In this document: positions 1 to 8,933 of the stretch, one piece after another
Layout of the letters: each line of letters begins with the position of its first letter
Position numbering within the stretch: the stretch's first letter is position 1
Source of the DNA: Pseudovibrio sp947494035
GTDB lineage: Bacteria; Pseudomonadota; Alphaproteobacteria; Rhizobiales; Stappiaceae
Direction of reading: 5' to 3'
Assembly: GCA_947494035.1 (NCBI GenBank)
Contig: CANLTN010000008.1
Location: forward strand, 124,001 to 188,000
Length of the DNA: 64,000 nt
Notes under the pieces: generated by a model
What the model saw: the letters and a program-made list of their open reading frames with translations, nothing else
Told to the model about the DNA's origin: nothing
Databases searched by the model: none
Translations under genes and position numbers: made by a program

Positions 1-796
1 CAATGATTGTGAGCAGGCGATCAAACTTCTGCTTCAGCTCCAGATGAGCCTTGGCAACTTCGACCTCTTCCTCCGGGTGAGTGCTGGCTGCCAGCCACGT
101 TGGGCGCCCTTCGAGCTGATCTTTGAAGGCAGCAAGTTCCAACGGATCACTGCTTGGGATATTGCCATCGAACTTGATGTTGCCTGTGGCGCTGACACGC
201 ACTGCGCCCAGTTGCTTGAACCGTACCGCATCCTCATCAGATTGGGCTAAAACACAGTCAACAGTTCCGAATACGGAGCGTGCGAAGGACGGCACGCGGT
301 TCCAGTTTGCATAAGAGCTTTCAGACATGCGCGCGTTGACAATGATCAGCGGGATCTGGCGCTTTTCCAGCTCGTGAAATGTTGCAGGCCAGATTTCGGA
401 TTCCACTGTAATTGCCAAGCAAGGCGACCAGTGGTTTAAAAATCGTTTGATGTTGCCGCGGGTGTCGTAGGGCACGAATTGATGGATCACGCCGTCAGGG
501 GCTGATGCCTCGACAACCTGTGCGGACGTGAGTGTCGCTGTTGTCAGAAGGACTTTTGACCCAGCCTCAACCACCTGTCTTGCCAGTGGCAGAACAGCAT
601 TGGCTTCACCCACACTTGCAGCGTGGATCCAGATCACGTTTCCAGCAGGACGTGCTTTGGAGGAAACCCCGAACCGTTCGCCTTTGCGGCTTTGATCTTC
701 CTTGCCCTGACGCGCGCGTAACTTGTACAAACCAACAAGCAGCGGCGCAGCCAGACGACCGAGACCCTGATAGACTCTGAAGATCACTGAACTCAT
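1..796 (-). CDS. waaA: 3-deoxy-D-manno-octulosonic acid transferase (partial, C-terminus off window)
   Basis: This is the N-terminal 265 residues of WaaA/KdtA, the inner-membrane enzyme that moves Kdo from CMP-Kdo onto the lipid A precursor. I translated it from ATG at 796. Motifs seen are HAASVGEA near residue 52, TTATLTSAQ, ESEIWPAT (family form ESELWPN), NARMSE, TGNIKFD and STHPEEE, in the usual order for the GT-B N-terminal domain and linker. The N-terminus carries a weakly hydrophobic anchor segment. The gene lies 21 nt after the stop of the acyltransferase gene and is the last visible member of a five-gene minus-strand run that starts with pmbA. The remaining ~165 residues, with most of the nucleotide-binding domain, lie left of the window. 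The identification is firm. Confidence 0.93.
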   Translation of the reverse strand, partial: MSSVIFRVYQGLGRLAAPLLVGLYKLRARQGKEDQSRKGERFGVSSKARPAGNVIWIHAASVGEANAVLPLARQVVEAGSKVLLTTATLTSAQVVEASAPDGVIHQFVPYDTRGNIKRFLNHWSPCLAITVESEIWPATFHELEKRQIPLIIVNARMSESSYANWNRVPSFARSVFGTVDCVLAQSDEDAVRFKQLGAVRVSATGNIKFDGNIPSSDPLELAAFKDQLEGRPTWLAASTHPEEEVEVAKAHLELKQKFDRLLTII

Positions 797-817
797 GGGA
801 CCCAGTTCTGCCAGTGT

Positions 818-1516
818 TTATTTTTTGCCCGACTTGGCGATTGCGTAAGCTCTTTCAGTCACTTCGTTCATCTGATCTTCCAGATGCTGACGAAGTTCCT
901 CAAGCTTTTCATCGTCTGCATCAGGCGGCACGGTGATAAGATCGCCTAAACATAGCGCAATCCGGCTGAACGGCAAATTGATAGAAGCCTTATCCCAAGT
1001 ATCAAGGTCGTAATGACGACTAGTGGCTACCGCGGATGGTAGAATTGGCCGACCGGAATGTTTGGCAAGCTGGATGATGCCTTTCCCGACCTTGCGCGCA
1101 GGGCCTTTGGGAACGTCTGCGGTCAGTGCAACGCAGGCACCTTCTTTGAGTGCACGCAAAGCTTCGATAAAGCCACGCATACCCCCACGCTTTCTGATCT
1201 GTGAGGCCCGTTGCGCACCGGAGGCGCGGATCAGACCGATCCCCAGTTTTTTTACGCAAACTGCCTGCATTTCACCATCAGCGCTACGGGAAATCATAAC
1301 CCGCACGTCCCAGCCTTTCGGGACGCCAAAGGGGCACATGAAATGTTGACCGTGCCACATGGACGCGATGTAGGGAACCTGATCCTTGGTGTCCTCAAAG
1401 AAGTCAGGAGGATCCTGCGTAAAACTACTCGTTTTACGCACCAGGAGCAGGTAATACGCCATAGCATACCCCACCAGCTTAATAGCCAGCGGGTGTTTGC
1501 CTAGTTTTTTCAACAT
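818..1516 (-). CDS. Lysophospholipid acyltransferase family protein (DUF374)
   Basis: This is a DUF374 protein related to LpxL/LpxM-type lysophospholipid acyltransferases, probably an inner-membrane acyltransferase acting on lipid A or phospholipid. The catalytic-type motif MWHGQHF (HX4D-like region) sits about 60 residues in, followed by ISRSADGE and by ALTADVPKGPARKVGKG, all typical of the family. The N-terminus has one hydrophobic segment. The frame opens at a TTG (1543), but the ATG at 1516 gives MLKKLGK, which matches how relatives begin; neither has a strong ribosome site. It lies between DUF4170 and waaA, a conserved rhizobial arrangement that suggests a role in lipid A assembly. The family assignment is firm; the substrate is inferred. 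Confidence 0.88.
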   Translation of the reverse strand: MLKKLGKHPLAIKLVGYAMAYYLLLVRKTSSFTQDPPDFFEDTKDQVPYIASMWHGQHFMCPFGVPKGWDVRVMISRSADGEMQAVCVKKLGIGLIRASGAQRASQIRKRGGMRGFIEALRALKEGACVALTADVPKGPARKVGKGIIQLAKHSGRPILPSAVATSRHYDLDTWDKASINLPFSRIALCLGDLITVPPDADDEKLEELRQHLEDQMNEVTERAYAIAKSGKK

Positions 1517-1563
1517 TTCACAGGCCCATATTGTTGCGGGCAAAACTCCGCGAGGCGCAGTAC

Positions 1564-1806
1564 TTACTTGGTTTCTGAGCAGGGATCAAGCAAGCGGTGC
1601 ATGTGCACGATAAAGTAACGCATCAGAGCATTATCAACGGTGCCTTGCGCCTTTGCTTTCCACGCAACATGCGCTTCTGCATAGTTCGGGTAAATCCCTA
1701 CAATGTCCAGATCTTTGAGATCCTTGAAGCGAACATTACTGATATCTTCTAATTCGCCACCAAACACGAGATGAAGTAGCTGTTGATTTTCTTCTTGAGC
1801 ACTCAT
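1564..1806 (-). CDS. DUF4170 small protein
   Basis: This 80-residue soluble protein matches DUF4170, a small family found almost only in alphaproteobacteria. It has the conserved core LVFGGEL near residue 12, a DIVGIYPNYAEAHVAWKAKAQ segment and a C-terminal RYFIVHMHRLLDP. The start ATG at 1806 has a good GAAGAAGGTGAG ribosome site. Its function is unknown. Its constant position between a CysQ-like phosphatase and the DUF374 acyltransferase in rhizobia suggests a link to envelope lipid synthesis, but that rests on location alone. Confidence 0.88.
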   Translation of the reverse strand: MSAQEENQQLLHLVFGGELEDISNVRFKDLKDLDIVGIYPNYAEAHVAWKAKAQGTVDNALMRYFIVHMHRLLDPCSETK

Positions 1807-1856
1807 GGTGTTCGCTCACCTTCTTCACAAACAGTCAGACCGGAACCCCGTAAGGA

Positions 1857-2651
1857 TTAGCCCCCTTCGGAGATTCCCTGAAGCCTTTTAAACAATTTGG
1901 CAGAAGATGCCACTAGTCCGGGGTGATTTGTTCTCGTTTTATTGTAGTAGAGGGTTGATCCAGACAGGTCTACCAATTGCCCACCCGCCTCGCTGATTAT
2001 TAAATCCGCAGCGGCAAGATCCCAGTCCCGCGCTCTGGCACGTGCCAGACCAGCATCCAATTTCCCACAGGCGACCAGTGCAAAACGGTAGGCCAGTGAC
2101 CCCAGATAGGGGCTAAAGCGGATTTGCTCGCGCTTGACGCCTTCTTTTTCGAGAAAGCTGGTGGGGCCTGCGATGTACGCTCCCGTTACATCTGTACGGC
2201 CTGAAACACCAATTTTTTCCTGATTGAGGACGCTACCTCCACCAATCACTGCCGAATAGAGCTCATCGCGAATGGGGCAGAAAATTACGGCTACTGTCGG
2301 GCGACCGTTTTTTACAACGGCCAGAGACAGACACCACTCATCACGGCCATTTAAGAACGCACGTGTTCCGTCAATCGGATCGACAATAAAGACGGTTTCG
2401 TGATCCTTGCGCGTAAGGTCATCCTCGGTTTCTTCGGAGAGCCAGCCATATTCGGGGCGTGCTTTGCGTAGCTTGGAAGCGAGGTATTGATCAACTTCGA
2501 TATCTGCCACAGACACCGGAGAGTCGCCTTCTTTGGTCCAGCTTTTTGGCGAGTTTCCAAAATAAGACAGGGCGATCTTGCCACCCTGCTGAGCTGCTGC
2601 GACCAGCAGCTCCAGATCTTCCTGCAGGCTATATGTATTAGCTTCCGGCAA
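1857..2651 (-). CDS. cysQ: Inositol monophosphatase/CysQ family 3'(2'),5'-bisphosphate nucleotidase
   Basis: A 264-residue member of the Li-sensitive, Mg-dependent phosphatase family, probably CysQ-like, hydrolysing 3'-phosphoadenosine 5'-phosphate to AMP; an inositol-phosphatase activity cannot be excluded. The two metal/phosphate motifs are intact: DPIDGTRAFLNG near residue 91 and WDLAAADLIISEAGG near residue 210, with a SEETEDD stretch supplying the first acidic metal ligand. The start is TTG at 2651, preceded by AAGGA 8 nt upstream. It lies inside the end of pmbA, giving a 14-nt overlap and probable translational coupling. No better start exists nearby. The family is certain; the exact substrate is inferred. 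Confidence 0.86.
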   Translation of the reverse strand: MPEANTYSLQEDLELLVAAAQQGGKIALSYFGNSPKSWTKEGDSPVSVADIEVDQYLASKLRKARPEYGWLSEETEDDLTRKDHETVFIVDPIDGTRAFLNGRDEWCLSLAVVKNGRPTVAVIFCPIRDELYSAVIGGGSVLNQEKIGVSGRTDVTGAYIAGPTSFLEKEGVKREQIRFSPYLGSLAYRFALVACGKLDAGLARARARDWDLAAADLIISEAGGQLVDLSGSTLYYNKTRTNHPGLVASSAKLFKRLQGISEGG

Positions 2652-3981
2652 TCGTCAGTCCTTCGATAACCACGGTTGGTGTCGCCACTGCGTAGCGCTC
2701 GTCCAGATCAGACGCGGGTGTCAGGTTCAGGAACATGTCCTTGAGATTGCCTGCAATGGTAATTTCGCTCACCGGATAGGCGATTTCGCCGTTCTCTACC
2801 CAGTAGCCGGAGGCTCCACGGGAGTAGTCACCTGTCACGCCATTGGCACCATGGCCGATCAAATCGGTTACCAGCAGACATTCACCGAGATCCTTCAAGA
2901 TCTCTTCAGGTGTTTTTTCACCGGCATGAAGGGTCAGGTTAGTTGCTCCCGGCGAGGTGGACGATCCGGACCGGCGCGCGCGGCCATTGGAGGTCAGGCC
3001 CAACTCGCGAGCGGAGTATCCATCCAGGAACCAGTGACCTAAAATACCATCCTCAATCATATTGAGGTATTCAGCACCAGTGCCTTCTGCATCAAATGGA
3101 GCGGTTCCGCCGCCACGTGCCTTGAATGGATCGTCAGAAATGGCGATGCCTTTTCCAAAGACCTGTTTGCCCATTTTGTCTTTCAGGAAACTTGTTCCGC
3201 GGGCAATGGATGCGCCGTTGATTGCACCGGCAAAGTGGCCGAGCAAGGAACGTGCAGTGCGAGGTTCATAAACCACTGGTGCCTTGCGGGTCTCCAGCTG
3301 GCGCGGGTTGAGGCGGCGTATGGTGCGTTCACCAGCAAGCCTGCCAACTTCTTCCGCAGACATCAGGTCGTCCCAGTAGGTACGGGAATCAAATTCATAA
3401 TCGCGCTCCATGCCGGTGCCTTCTCCGGCAATAGCCGTCATGGAGAAACCGGAGCGGGAGCGCTGGTAGGCGCCAACAAAGCCGTGGCTTGTGGCAAGCA
3501 CGATGCCAGAGAGGCCCCAGCTTGCGCCTGCGCCACCAGATTTGGAGATGCCGTCTACGGCCATTGCAGCAGCTTCAGCTTCCAGCGCTGTTCTGGTCAA
3601 CTCATCCGCACTGACTTCGCGCGGGTCTATCAGGTCCAGCTGCGGAATTTCTTTCAGGAGGCGTTCAGGTTCGGCAAGACCAGCATATGGATCTTCCGGT
3701 GTGACTTTCGCCATCTCCACTGCACGCGCTGCAAGTTCAGCCGGATCATCACTGGCGTTGGAGGAGATGCTGGCAACTTGCTTGCCGATGAACACACGCA
3801 GTGTGACTTCGTTGCCCTCAGCACGGTCGGTGCCTTCCACCTTGCCTTCGCGCACGGATGCAGAAAGCGACATCCCCGTGACGGCGATCGCGTCTGCGGC
3901 ATCGGCGCCCGCTGCTTTTGCGGCTTCCACCAAGCTTAGTGCCTGCTCTTCAAGCTTCGGGTTGGCAATAGCGTCAGACAT
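2638..3981 (-). CDS. pmbA: TldD/PmbA (TldE) family metalloprotease subunit
   Basis: PmbA/TldE, the partner of TldD in a cytoplasmic metalloprotease that in E. coli processes microcin B17 precursors and degrades the CcdA antitoxin. The ~447-residue length fits. Seen are the N-terminal substrate-channel region (EGKVEGTDRAEGNEVTLRVFIG), a central ARSLLGHFAGAINGASIARG segment and the C-terminal FLDGYSARELGLTSNGRARR followed by GANGVTGDYSRGASGYWVENG, all typical of PmbA. As usual for this subunit there is no HExxxH motif, which TldD carries; no tldD lies in view. The start is set at ATG 3981, with AGGAGG 9 nt upstream; a GTG six bases earlier would be too close to it. It is the first gene of the minus-strand run ending in waaA. 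Confidence 0.92.
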   Translation of the reverse strand: MSDAIANPKLEEQALSLVEAAKAAGADAADAIAVTGMSLSASVREGKVEGTDRAEGNEVTLRVFIGKQVASISSNASDDPAELAARAVEMAKVTPEDPYAGLAEPERLLKEIPQLDLIDPREVSADELTRTALEAEAAAMAVDGISKSGGAGASWGLSGIVLATSHGFVGAYQRSRSGFSMTAIAGEGTGMERDYEFDSRTYWDDLMSAEEVGRLAGERTIRRLNPRQLETRKAPVVYEPRTARSLLGHFAGAINGASIARGTSFLKDKMGKQVFGKGIAISDDPFKARGGGTAPFDAEGTGAEYLNMIEDGILGHWFLDGYSARELGLTSNGRARRSGSSTSPGATNLTLHAGEKTPEEILKDLGECLLVTDLIGHGANGVTGDYSRGASGYWVENGEIAYPVSEITIAGNLKDMFLNLTPASDLDERYAVATPTVVIEGLTIAGS

Positions 3982-4299
3982 TCGCACGGACCTCCTGTTA
4001 TCTTACTCTTCCGTGTTTAGGGGTTGCCTGTCTTTAGAGCAAGTATACCCGCCAATAAACGCAGGGCTGTACGCAGAAATTGCAATTCTTGTACTACTCG
4101 AACCTGACCGACAAATGCGCCCGCAAAATGATAGTTAGAATTTTATCTAGTTTAGCAGAGGTTCGCTAAGCCTTTTTAAAAACAGGGTTTCTTAACCATT
4201 CAAGTTAAGGAGTTACGCAGATTTTACATTGTAATTATCATCTAGTTTGAAAAGAAAATGACTTGAAACTTCCATATTTGTGGAGGGAGGGGCAGTTCT
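3982..4299. other. Intergenic region between pmbA and the DUF6101 gene
   Basis: About 320 bases of fairly AT-rich DNA between two divergent genes, so it should hold both promoters. I could not assign -35/-10 elements with confidence. The right edge carries a purine-rich ribosome site for the DUF6101 gene. No RNA gene or repeat was seen. Confidence 0.5.
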
Positions 4300-4908
4300 G
4301 TGATCAACTACAAATCGCAGTTTTTGGGAAATGCTAATAACGACAATCGCCTTAATCGTGTGCGTGTGTCCTTACCATTTCGCATGCAAGCGGACCTGCC
4401 TGATGACCTTCTCGAAACGCCGGGTGTTAACAGGTCGGATATTCGCATTGATCCTGACAAAGTCCTGATCCGCCGGGAGATGGGAGGTCTTCCGCTCACC
4501 CTGACAGTTCCGCTTGGCTCTTATTCAGGTATCGCCGCCAAGGTAAGCGTGAATGAGATGAGTGGTGATCTTGATTATCAGGTCATCCTACTGCACCGCG
4601 ACCATGCCTTAAGTATCCCGCTTTATGCGAGCACAGACATGGAGCTCACGGCTGATCACTGGGAGGCGTGGTCAAATGCTTTGGTGCTTCCGCTGTTGAC
4701 GCTAGACGGCGACGGCACCTGCAAGCTGGCTCGACTTGGGTTGAATACCTGTTCTAAAGGGGACGCGCTTCCGCGCAGAAAACTGCGAGCGCTAACAGGT
4801 CGGCGCCCGCGTTTTCTTGTCATGCGCAAAACGGGTAAGCCAACCCCCTTGCAAAGATTTTTTGCCAGTTCCCGTCGTTTCACGTCACTGCGGCGTCGGG
4901 ATACCTAA
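4300..4908 (+). CDS. DUF6101 family protein
   Basis: This 202-residue protein matches DUF6101, a Rhizobiales family of unknown function. It has an N-terminal basic strand region (LNRVRVSLPF), a central IRREMGGLPLTLTVPL, then LLHRDHALSIPLY and HWEAWSNALVLPLL, and a very basic C-terminus (RRKLRALTGRRPRFL). The all-beta look with many arginines resembles PilZ-like folds, but I see no RxxxR...DxSxxG signature. The start is GTG 4300, preceded by a strong GGAGGGAGGGG. The stop overlaps the end of the convergent ubiA by 4 nt; DUF6101 next to ubiA is a common rhizobial arrangement. No function can be assigned. Confidence 0.82.
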   Translation: MINYKSQFLGNANNDNRLNRVRVSLPFRMQADLPDDLLETPGVNRSDIRIDPDKVLIRREMGGLPLTLTVPLGSYSGIAAKVSVNEMSGDLDYQVILLHRDHALSIPLYASTDMELTADHWEAWSNALVLPLLTLDGDGTCKLARLGLNTCSKGDALPRRKLRALTGRRPRFLVMRKTGKPTPLQRFFASSRRFTSLRRRDT

Positions 4909-5849
4909 AGGAAGTAAGTGACAAGGCCGTCGAGCACCAGTCCAACAAACAGGATCATACCGAAGGTGGAGTTGGACTTGAACAGTTCAAGGCATTGATC
5001 ACCGTCGTTAATATCCAGAGTACGGATCTGGTTGAGCAAGTGGAACGTGCCTAACGCCAATCCCGCATAAGCAAGTGGACCACTGCCTGCAAGGATGAAT
5101 GCCCCAGCAAACAGAAGTACTGTCGCCCCGTAAAGGATGACCAGAGCCTGACGGGTCTTTTCTCCAAACAAACGCGCTGTTGAGCGAACACCGACCAGAG
5201 CGTCGTCCTCTTTGTCCTGATGGGCGTAGATGGTGTCGTAGCCAATGGTCCAGAGGATACCGCCGCAGTACAGCAGCACTGGCGTTAGCGACAGGCTGCC
5301 AAAGACGGCAGCCCAGCCCATCAGAGCGCCCCAGGAAAACGCCAGACCAAGCACAAGCTGAGGCCAGTCGGTGATGCGCTTCATAAACGGGTACGCGGCG
5401 ACAATCACAAGCGAAGAGATACCCAATATAATGGTGAAGGTGTTGAACTGCAGCAGCACGACGAGCCCTACAAGCGCCTGTAGGACCATAAAGATTTTGG
5501 CTTGTTTGCTGGTAACCTGACCGGATGGGATCGGGCGCGAACGCGTACGCTCGACCTTGTCGTCTATGTCCTTGTCGACAATGTCGTTATAGGTGCATCC
5601 AGCACCGCGCATTGCAACGGCACCAATAAACATCAGCACGGCGTACCAGATGTTTAGGATCGCAGAAACTGCCACATTGGAGGCTAGTGCGAGAGACCAC
5701 AGACACGGCCACATCAGCAGGTACCAGCCGATTGGCCGCTCCCACCTTGCCAGACGGGCAAAGGGACGCAGGCTTGCAGGCAGGCGCGTATCAACCCAAT
5801 GACGCTTTACCGCATCTGCAACTGGTCCAGTGTCTTTGGTCTTGAACAT
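4905..5849 (-). CDS. ubiA: 4-hydroxybenzoate polyprenyltransferase
   Basis: UbiA attaches the polyprenyl tail to 4-hydroxybenzoate in ubiquinone synthesis, in the inner membrane. Both aspartate-rich motifs are intact: NDIVDKDIDDKVERTRSRP around residues 100-118 and YDTIYAHQDKEDD around residue 225, which bind the Mg-diphosphate. The rest is a run of about eight or nine hydrophobic helices, with a cytoplasmic N-terminus containing RWERPIGWYL. The start is ATG 5849 with GAGGTGG close upstream; a longer in-frame version from 5885 lacks a site. The length (314 residues) fits the family. It is followed upstream by a small acetyltransferase on the same strand, 71 nt away. Confidence 0.95.
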   Translation of the reverse strand: MFKTKDTGPVADAVKRHWVDTRLPASLRPFARLARWERPIGWYLLMWPCLWSLALASNVAVSAILNIWYAVLMFIGAVAMRGAGCTYNDIVDKDIDDKVERTRSRPIPSGQVTSKQAKIFMVLQALVGLVVLLQFNTFTIILGISSLVIVAAYPFMKRITDWPQLVLGLAFSWGALMGWAAVFGSLSLTPVLLYCGGILWTIGYDTIYAHQDKEDDALVGVRSTARLFGEKTRQALVILYGATVLLFAGAFILAGSGPLAYAGLALGTFHLLNQIRTLDINDGDQCLELFKSNSTFGMILFVGLVLDGLVTYFL

Positions 5850-5920
5850 TGCCACCTCACCGTGTGTTCTGAAGCCTGCATGCATGCATTCGCATTTTCG
5901 CAGCCGGTTCCAAACTGGCT

Positions 5921-6409
5921 CTAAAAACTGAGAGGAAATTCCTCATCGTATGGAATGGTCTTTTCCAACAGATCGACACTTTGCGTCAAGAAGCCAAACT
6001 CCTCGAAGAACCGTTTTCTGGTCTTGCCCTCCGGTCTCTTTAAAGAAACTTCCATCTTTACGACGGATTTGCGAGCCAGATCATCCTCCAGCTCGTGCAG
6101 GATCGAGGGTAATAGCCGTTCAATGCCCTCCACGGGAGCGAGTGCAATCTGTTCAAGAAACCCGACCTTGCCCCCTGCCCGCACGCTATAACGATAGCTT
6201 ACGAGGATAAAGCCGCAGCTTTTTCCCCCACTCCTGATCAACCATGCCTGCCCGGCGCTTGGATCAACCAGCAGACGACGGGCAGTTTCTTCCAACGAAC
6301 GGACCGGCTCAGAGAGTGTGTCCTGCTCTCCCCACTTTGCCAGCAGCCCGAAAAATTCATTCATGAACATTGGCGTGACCAGCAAGAGTTCGACTGATGG
6401 ACGGGGCAT
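5921..6409 (-). CDS. GNAT-family acetyltransferase
   Basis: A 162-residue protein with the outline of a GCN5-related N-acetyltransferase: an early helix pair (LLAKWGEQDT), a strand pair ending in AWLIRSGGKSCGFILVSYRYS, then GFLEQIALAP in the place of motif A and RKRFFEEFGFL in the place of motif B. The usual RxxGxG/A acetyl-CoA loop is poorly conserved (PVEGIERLLPS), so substrate and even activity are uncertain. The start is ATG 6409. It is divergent from purD with 119 nt between them and probably transcribed with ubiA. Confidence 0.72.
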   Translation of the reverse strand: MPRPSVELLLVTPMFMNEFFGLLAKWGEQDTLSEPVRSLEETARRLLVDPSAGQAWLIRSGGKSCGFILVSYRYSVRAGGKVGFLEQIALAPVEGIERLLPSILHELEDDLARKSVVKMEVSLKRPEGKTRKRFFEEFGFLTQSVDLLEKTIPYDEEFPLSF

Positions 6410-6528
6410 TTTGGTTTCTCCGGGCGGTTGTTCGTTTACTGTCAGGGTGACTCATGTTACAGGCTGCATCACACTCTAGACGCACAACCTGGGAACCTGT
6501 TCCCTTCTTATTTTCAGGGTCTACTTCA

Positions 6529-7809
6529 ATGAATATTCTGCTGATCGGTTCTGGCGGGCGTGAGCATGCGCTGGCATGGTCTTTGGCGAAATCTCCTGTG
6601 CTCAACGAGCTGTATGTTGCGCCGGGCAACGCGGGCATCGAACAATTTGCCAAATGTATCGCGTTAGACCCGACTGATCATCGCGGCATTATCGAGTTCT
6701 GCCGCCTGCATGACATCCATTTTGTTGTGATTGGTCCGGAAGCGCCACTGGTTGATGGCCTGGCTGACAGTCTTGAACATGCTGATATCCGCGTGTTTGG
6801 TCCTTCTGCTGCTGCGGCGCAGCTGGAGGGGTCCAAAGGCTTTACCAAGGATATGTGCGCACGGGCCAAGGTGCCGACTGCTGCCTATGGCCGGTTTGAC
6901 ACTGCGGAAGCTGCCAAGGCCTATATTCGCGAGCAAGGCGCGCCGATTGTTGTCAAAGCTGATGGACTTGCAGCTGGTAAAGGCGTGATCATGGCGATGA
7001 CCGAGCAGGACGCGCTCGATGCTGTCGACAGCTGTTTTGACGGGGCCTTTGGAGATGCTGGCGCAGAGGTTGTTGTTGAAGAGTTTCTTGAAGGTGAAGA
7101 AGCCAGCTTCTTCGTTCTTTCTGACGGCGTCCATGCGCTTCCACTGGCGACCGCACAGGACCACAAGCGTGCGTTTGACGGTGATGAAGGGCCGAACACC
7201 GGCGGTATGGGGGCTTACTCTCCAGCGCCTGTCATGACCCGCGAAATGGAAGAGCGGGTGATGAAGGAGATCATCCACCCGACCATCGCGGATATGAAGG
7301 CGCAGGGTTCTCCGTTCAAAGGCGTGTTCTATGCTGGTCTGATGATCACCAAGGACGGACCAAGGCTGATTGAATACAACGTGCGCTTTGGCGATCCGGA
7401 ATGTCAGGTGCTGATGATGCGTCTGAAGACCGATCTACTACCGATCCTTCTTGGCTGTGCGGAAGGGACGCTCGATCAGGTTGACGCTGAATGGCACAAG
7501 GATCCTGCGATCACGGTTGTTATGGCCTCCAAGGGTTACCCGGGTTCCTATGAGAAGCTAACCGAGATCAAAGGCCTTGCTGAGGCTGGTGCTGACCCTG
7601 ATGTGGAGATTTTCCATGCGGGTACAGTTTCGACAGGTGAAAAACTACTGTCAAACGGTGGGCGAGTTTTGAACATCACGGCGCGGGCACCAACGGTTTC
7701 TAAAGCGCGTGAGAAGGCTTATGCGGCCATTGAGAAGATCGACTGGCCGGAAGGGTTCTACCGTAAGGATATAGGCTGGCGTGCTGTTGAGCGTGAGCAA
7801 CAGGGCTGA
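6529..7809 (+). CDS. purD: Phosphoribosylamine-glycine ligase
   Basis: PurD joins glycine to phosphoribosylamine in the second step of purine synthesis, in the cytoplasm. The 426-residue length is standard. Motifs in order: IGSGGREHALAW at the N-terminus, GPEAPLVDGLAD, KGFTKDM, VKADGLAAGKGV (ATP-grasp loop), EEFLEGEEASFF, QDHKRAFDGDEGPNTGGMGAYSP and EYNVRFGDPECQ, which carry the ATP, Mg and product contacts. The frame is open further upstream, but ATG 6529 is chosen because it begins MNILLIGSGG as in relatives. It stands alone on the plus strand and ends in a clear terminator. Confidence 0.97.
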   Translation: MNILLIGSGGREHALAWSLAKSPVLNELYVAPGNAGIEQFAKCIALDPTDHRGIIEFCRLHDIHFVVIGPEAPLVDGLADSLEHADIRVFGPSAAAAQLEGSKGFTKDMCARAKVPTAAYGRFDTAEAAKAYIREQGAPIVVKADGLAAGKGVIMAMTEQDALDAVDSCFDGAFGDAGAEVVVEEFLEGEEASFFVLSDGVHALPLATAQDHKRAFDGDEGPNTGGMGAYSPAPVMTREMEERVMKEIIHPTIADMKAQGSPFKGVFYAGLMITKDGPRLIEYNVRFGDPECQVLMMRLKTDLLPILLGCAEGTLDQVDAEWHKDPAITVVMASKGYPGSYEKLTEIKGLAEAGADPDVEIFHAGTVSTGEKLLSNGGRVLNITARAPTVSKAREKAYAAIEKIDWPEGFYRKDIGWRAVEREQQG

Positions 7810-7837
7810 GCGAACCAGCGACATAATAAGATTACGG

Positions 7838-7866
7838 AGAGCGGCTTACATGGCCGCTCTTTTTGT
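7838..7866 (+). terminator. Rho-independent terminator of purD
   Basis: An 8-bp perfect stem (AGAGCGGC/GCCGCTCT) with a 7-nt loop is followed directly by TTTT, about 30 nt after the purD stop. Confidence 0.85.
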
Positions 7867-7887
7867 ATGATCTGGCGTTGCAAATAC

Positions 7888-7919
7888 AAAAAAAATCCTC
7901 CGAAGCAAGCTTCGGAGGA
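7888..7919 (-). terminator. Rho-independent terminator facing the luxR-type gene
   Basis: A 10-bp perfect stem at 7896-7905/7910-7919 with loop CAAG is preceded on the plus strand by eight A residues, so it reads on the minus strand as a hairpin followed by eight U. It would end transcripts of the LuxR gene after a leader of about 200 nt beyond the stop. Nothing else is seen between here and 8126. Confidence 0.8.
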
Positions 7920-8126
7920 GTTGAATTTATCTACACTATTCAGCCGGGCCACGACAGCCTGTACCCGACCAACAGATCAAATCGATAAACTACCACAAAC
8001 AACTGCATGAAGCGCAATGGGTGTCATGCAGGGGCTAAAGTGCAACCTCCAGCGACTAGAAGTATGCATAGATGCCTAACTCCGAACAATGGGGGATTTT
8101 CCCTCATACCTTTTAGTCGCATGGGC

Positions 8127-8894
8127 TTAGTGTGAAAGCAGCTGGAAGGTCATTGCGCGGGCGACTGCGTGCGTGCGGTTGGTCACCTGCAGTCTTTGAC
8201 AGGCGCGCTTGATATGATGCTCTACGGTCTTTTCCGAGAGATTGAGGATATGCGCGATCTCTTTGTTTGCCCTACCTGCCGTCAACCAAAGCAGACATTC
8301 ATGCTCTCTGGGCGTAAATCCAAAGAACTCACCCAGAGTTTCAGGTTCCTGCACATGGGAGTGGAACAGCTGCACCGCACCTTTCAGGATGGGATAGCTC
8401 TGCACCATCTGCCCGTCAAAGGCAGCTTGCGTACGTTCGCATGAGGCGAAGCTGGCGCCGCCGACAAGTTGCTTGTTGGAGCAGTCGAGCGGCATGGTCA
8501 CGCCGAACTTCAATCCGGCTGATCTGACATCGCTAAAAAACCCGTCATCAACCTGATCCGTTGGCTTGATGGTGTAATCGGTCCAAAGCTGATCAACCGA
8601 GTTGCCGCTGAGCAGATGGTTCATGCCAGGGTCTTTGAAGTAATAGCGGTTGGTGTTGTAGTGATCGACCCAATCACGTGTATGGTTGGACAGGCAGATG
8701 GGCTGGCGGTCCTCTACACGGCCCTCAATTTTGGGAACAATGATGTAAGCGCCTTTTTCAAATCCCAGCTTTTCGGCAAAGAGAGTCAGCTCTTTCCAAC
8801 GGGCTTGCACAGTGGAACAATTCCATAGCTTTTGAGAAAACTGAAGCAAGTTTCGATCAAAGCCTGCCGGATAGCCCATAGAATAATTCATCAT
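8127..8894 (-). CDS. LuxR-family autoinducer-binding transcriptional regulator (solo)
   Basis: A 255-residue quorum-sensing type regulator with an N-terminal autoinducer-binding domain (about 20-180) and a C-terminal LuxR helix-turn-helix (about 190-255: FTPREHECLLWLTAGRANKEIA, then LSEKTVEHHIKRACQRL). The six residues conserved in AHL receptors are all present: W75, Y79, D88, P89, W104 and G131, equivalent to TraR W57, Y61, D70, P71, W85 and G113. This argues for a real acyl-homoserine-lactone (or similar) ligand. No luxI synthase lies in the window, so it is an orphan here. A perfect inverted repeat sits 40 nt in front of the start. The start is ATG 8894 or the next ATG at 8891; neither has a strong ribosome site. 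Confidence 0.9.
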   Translation of the reverse strand: MMNYSMGYPAGFDRNLLQFSQKLWNCSTVQARWKELTLFAEKLGFEKGAYIIVPKIEGRVEDRQPICLSNHTRDWVDHYNTNRYYFKDPGMNHLLSGNSVDQLWTDYTIKPTDQVDDGFFSDVRSAGLKFGVTMPLDCSNKQLVGGASFASCERTQAAFDGQMVQSYPILKGAVQLFHSHVQEPETLGEFFGFTPREHECLLWLTAGRANKEIAHILNLSEKTVEHHIKRACQRLQVTNRTHAVARAMTFQLLSH

Positions 8895-8933
8895 TTACAC
8901 CGCAAGATTGGAGCAGTGCAGCATATCAGCCAA

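Noticed and set aside
3235..3939. Long plus-strand frames opposite pmbA
   Set aside because: Cysteine- and histidine-rich odd composition typical of antisense translation; pmbA is certain.
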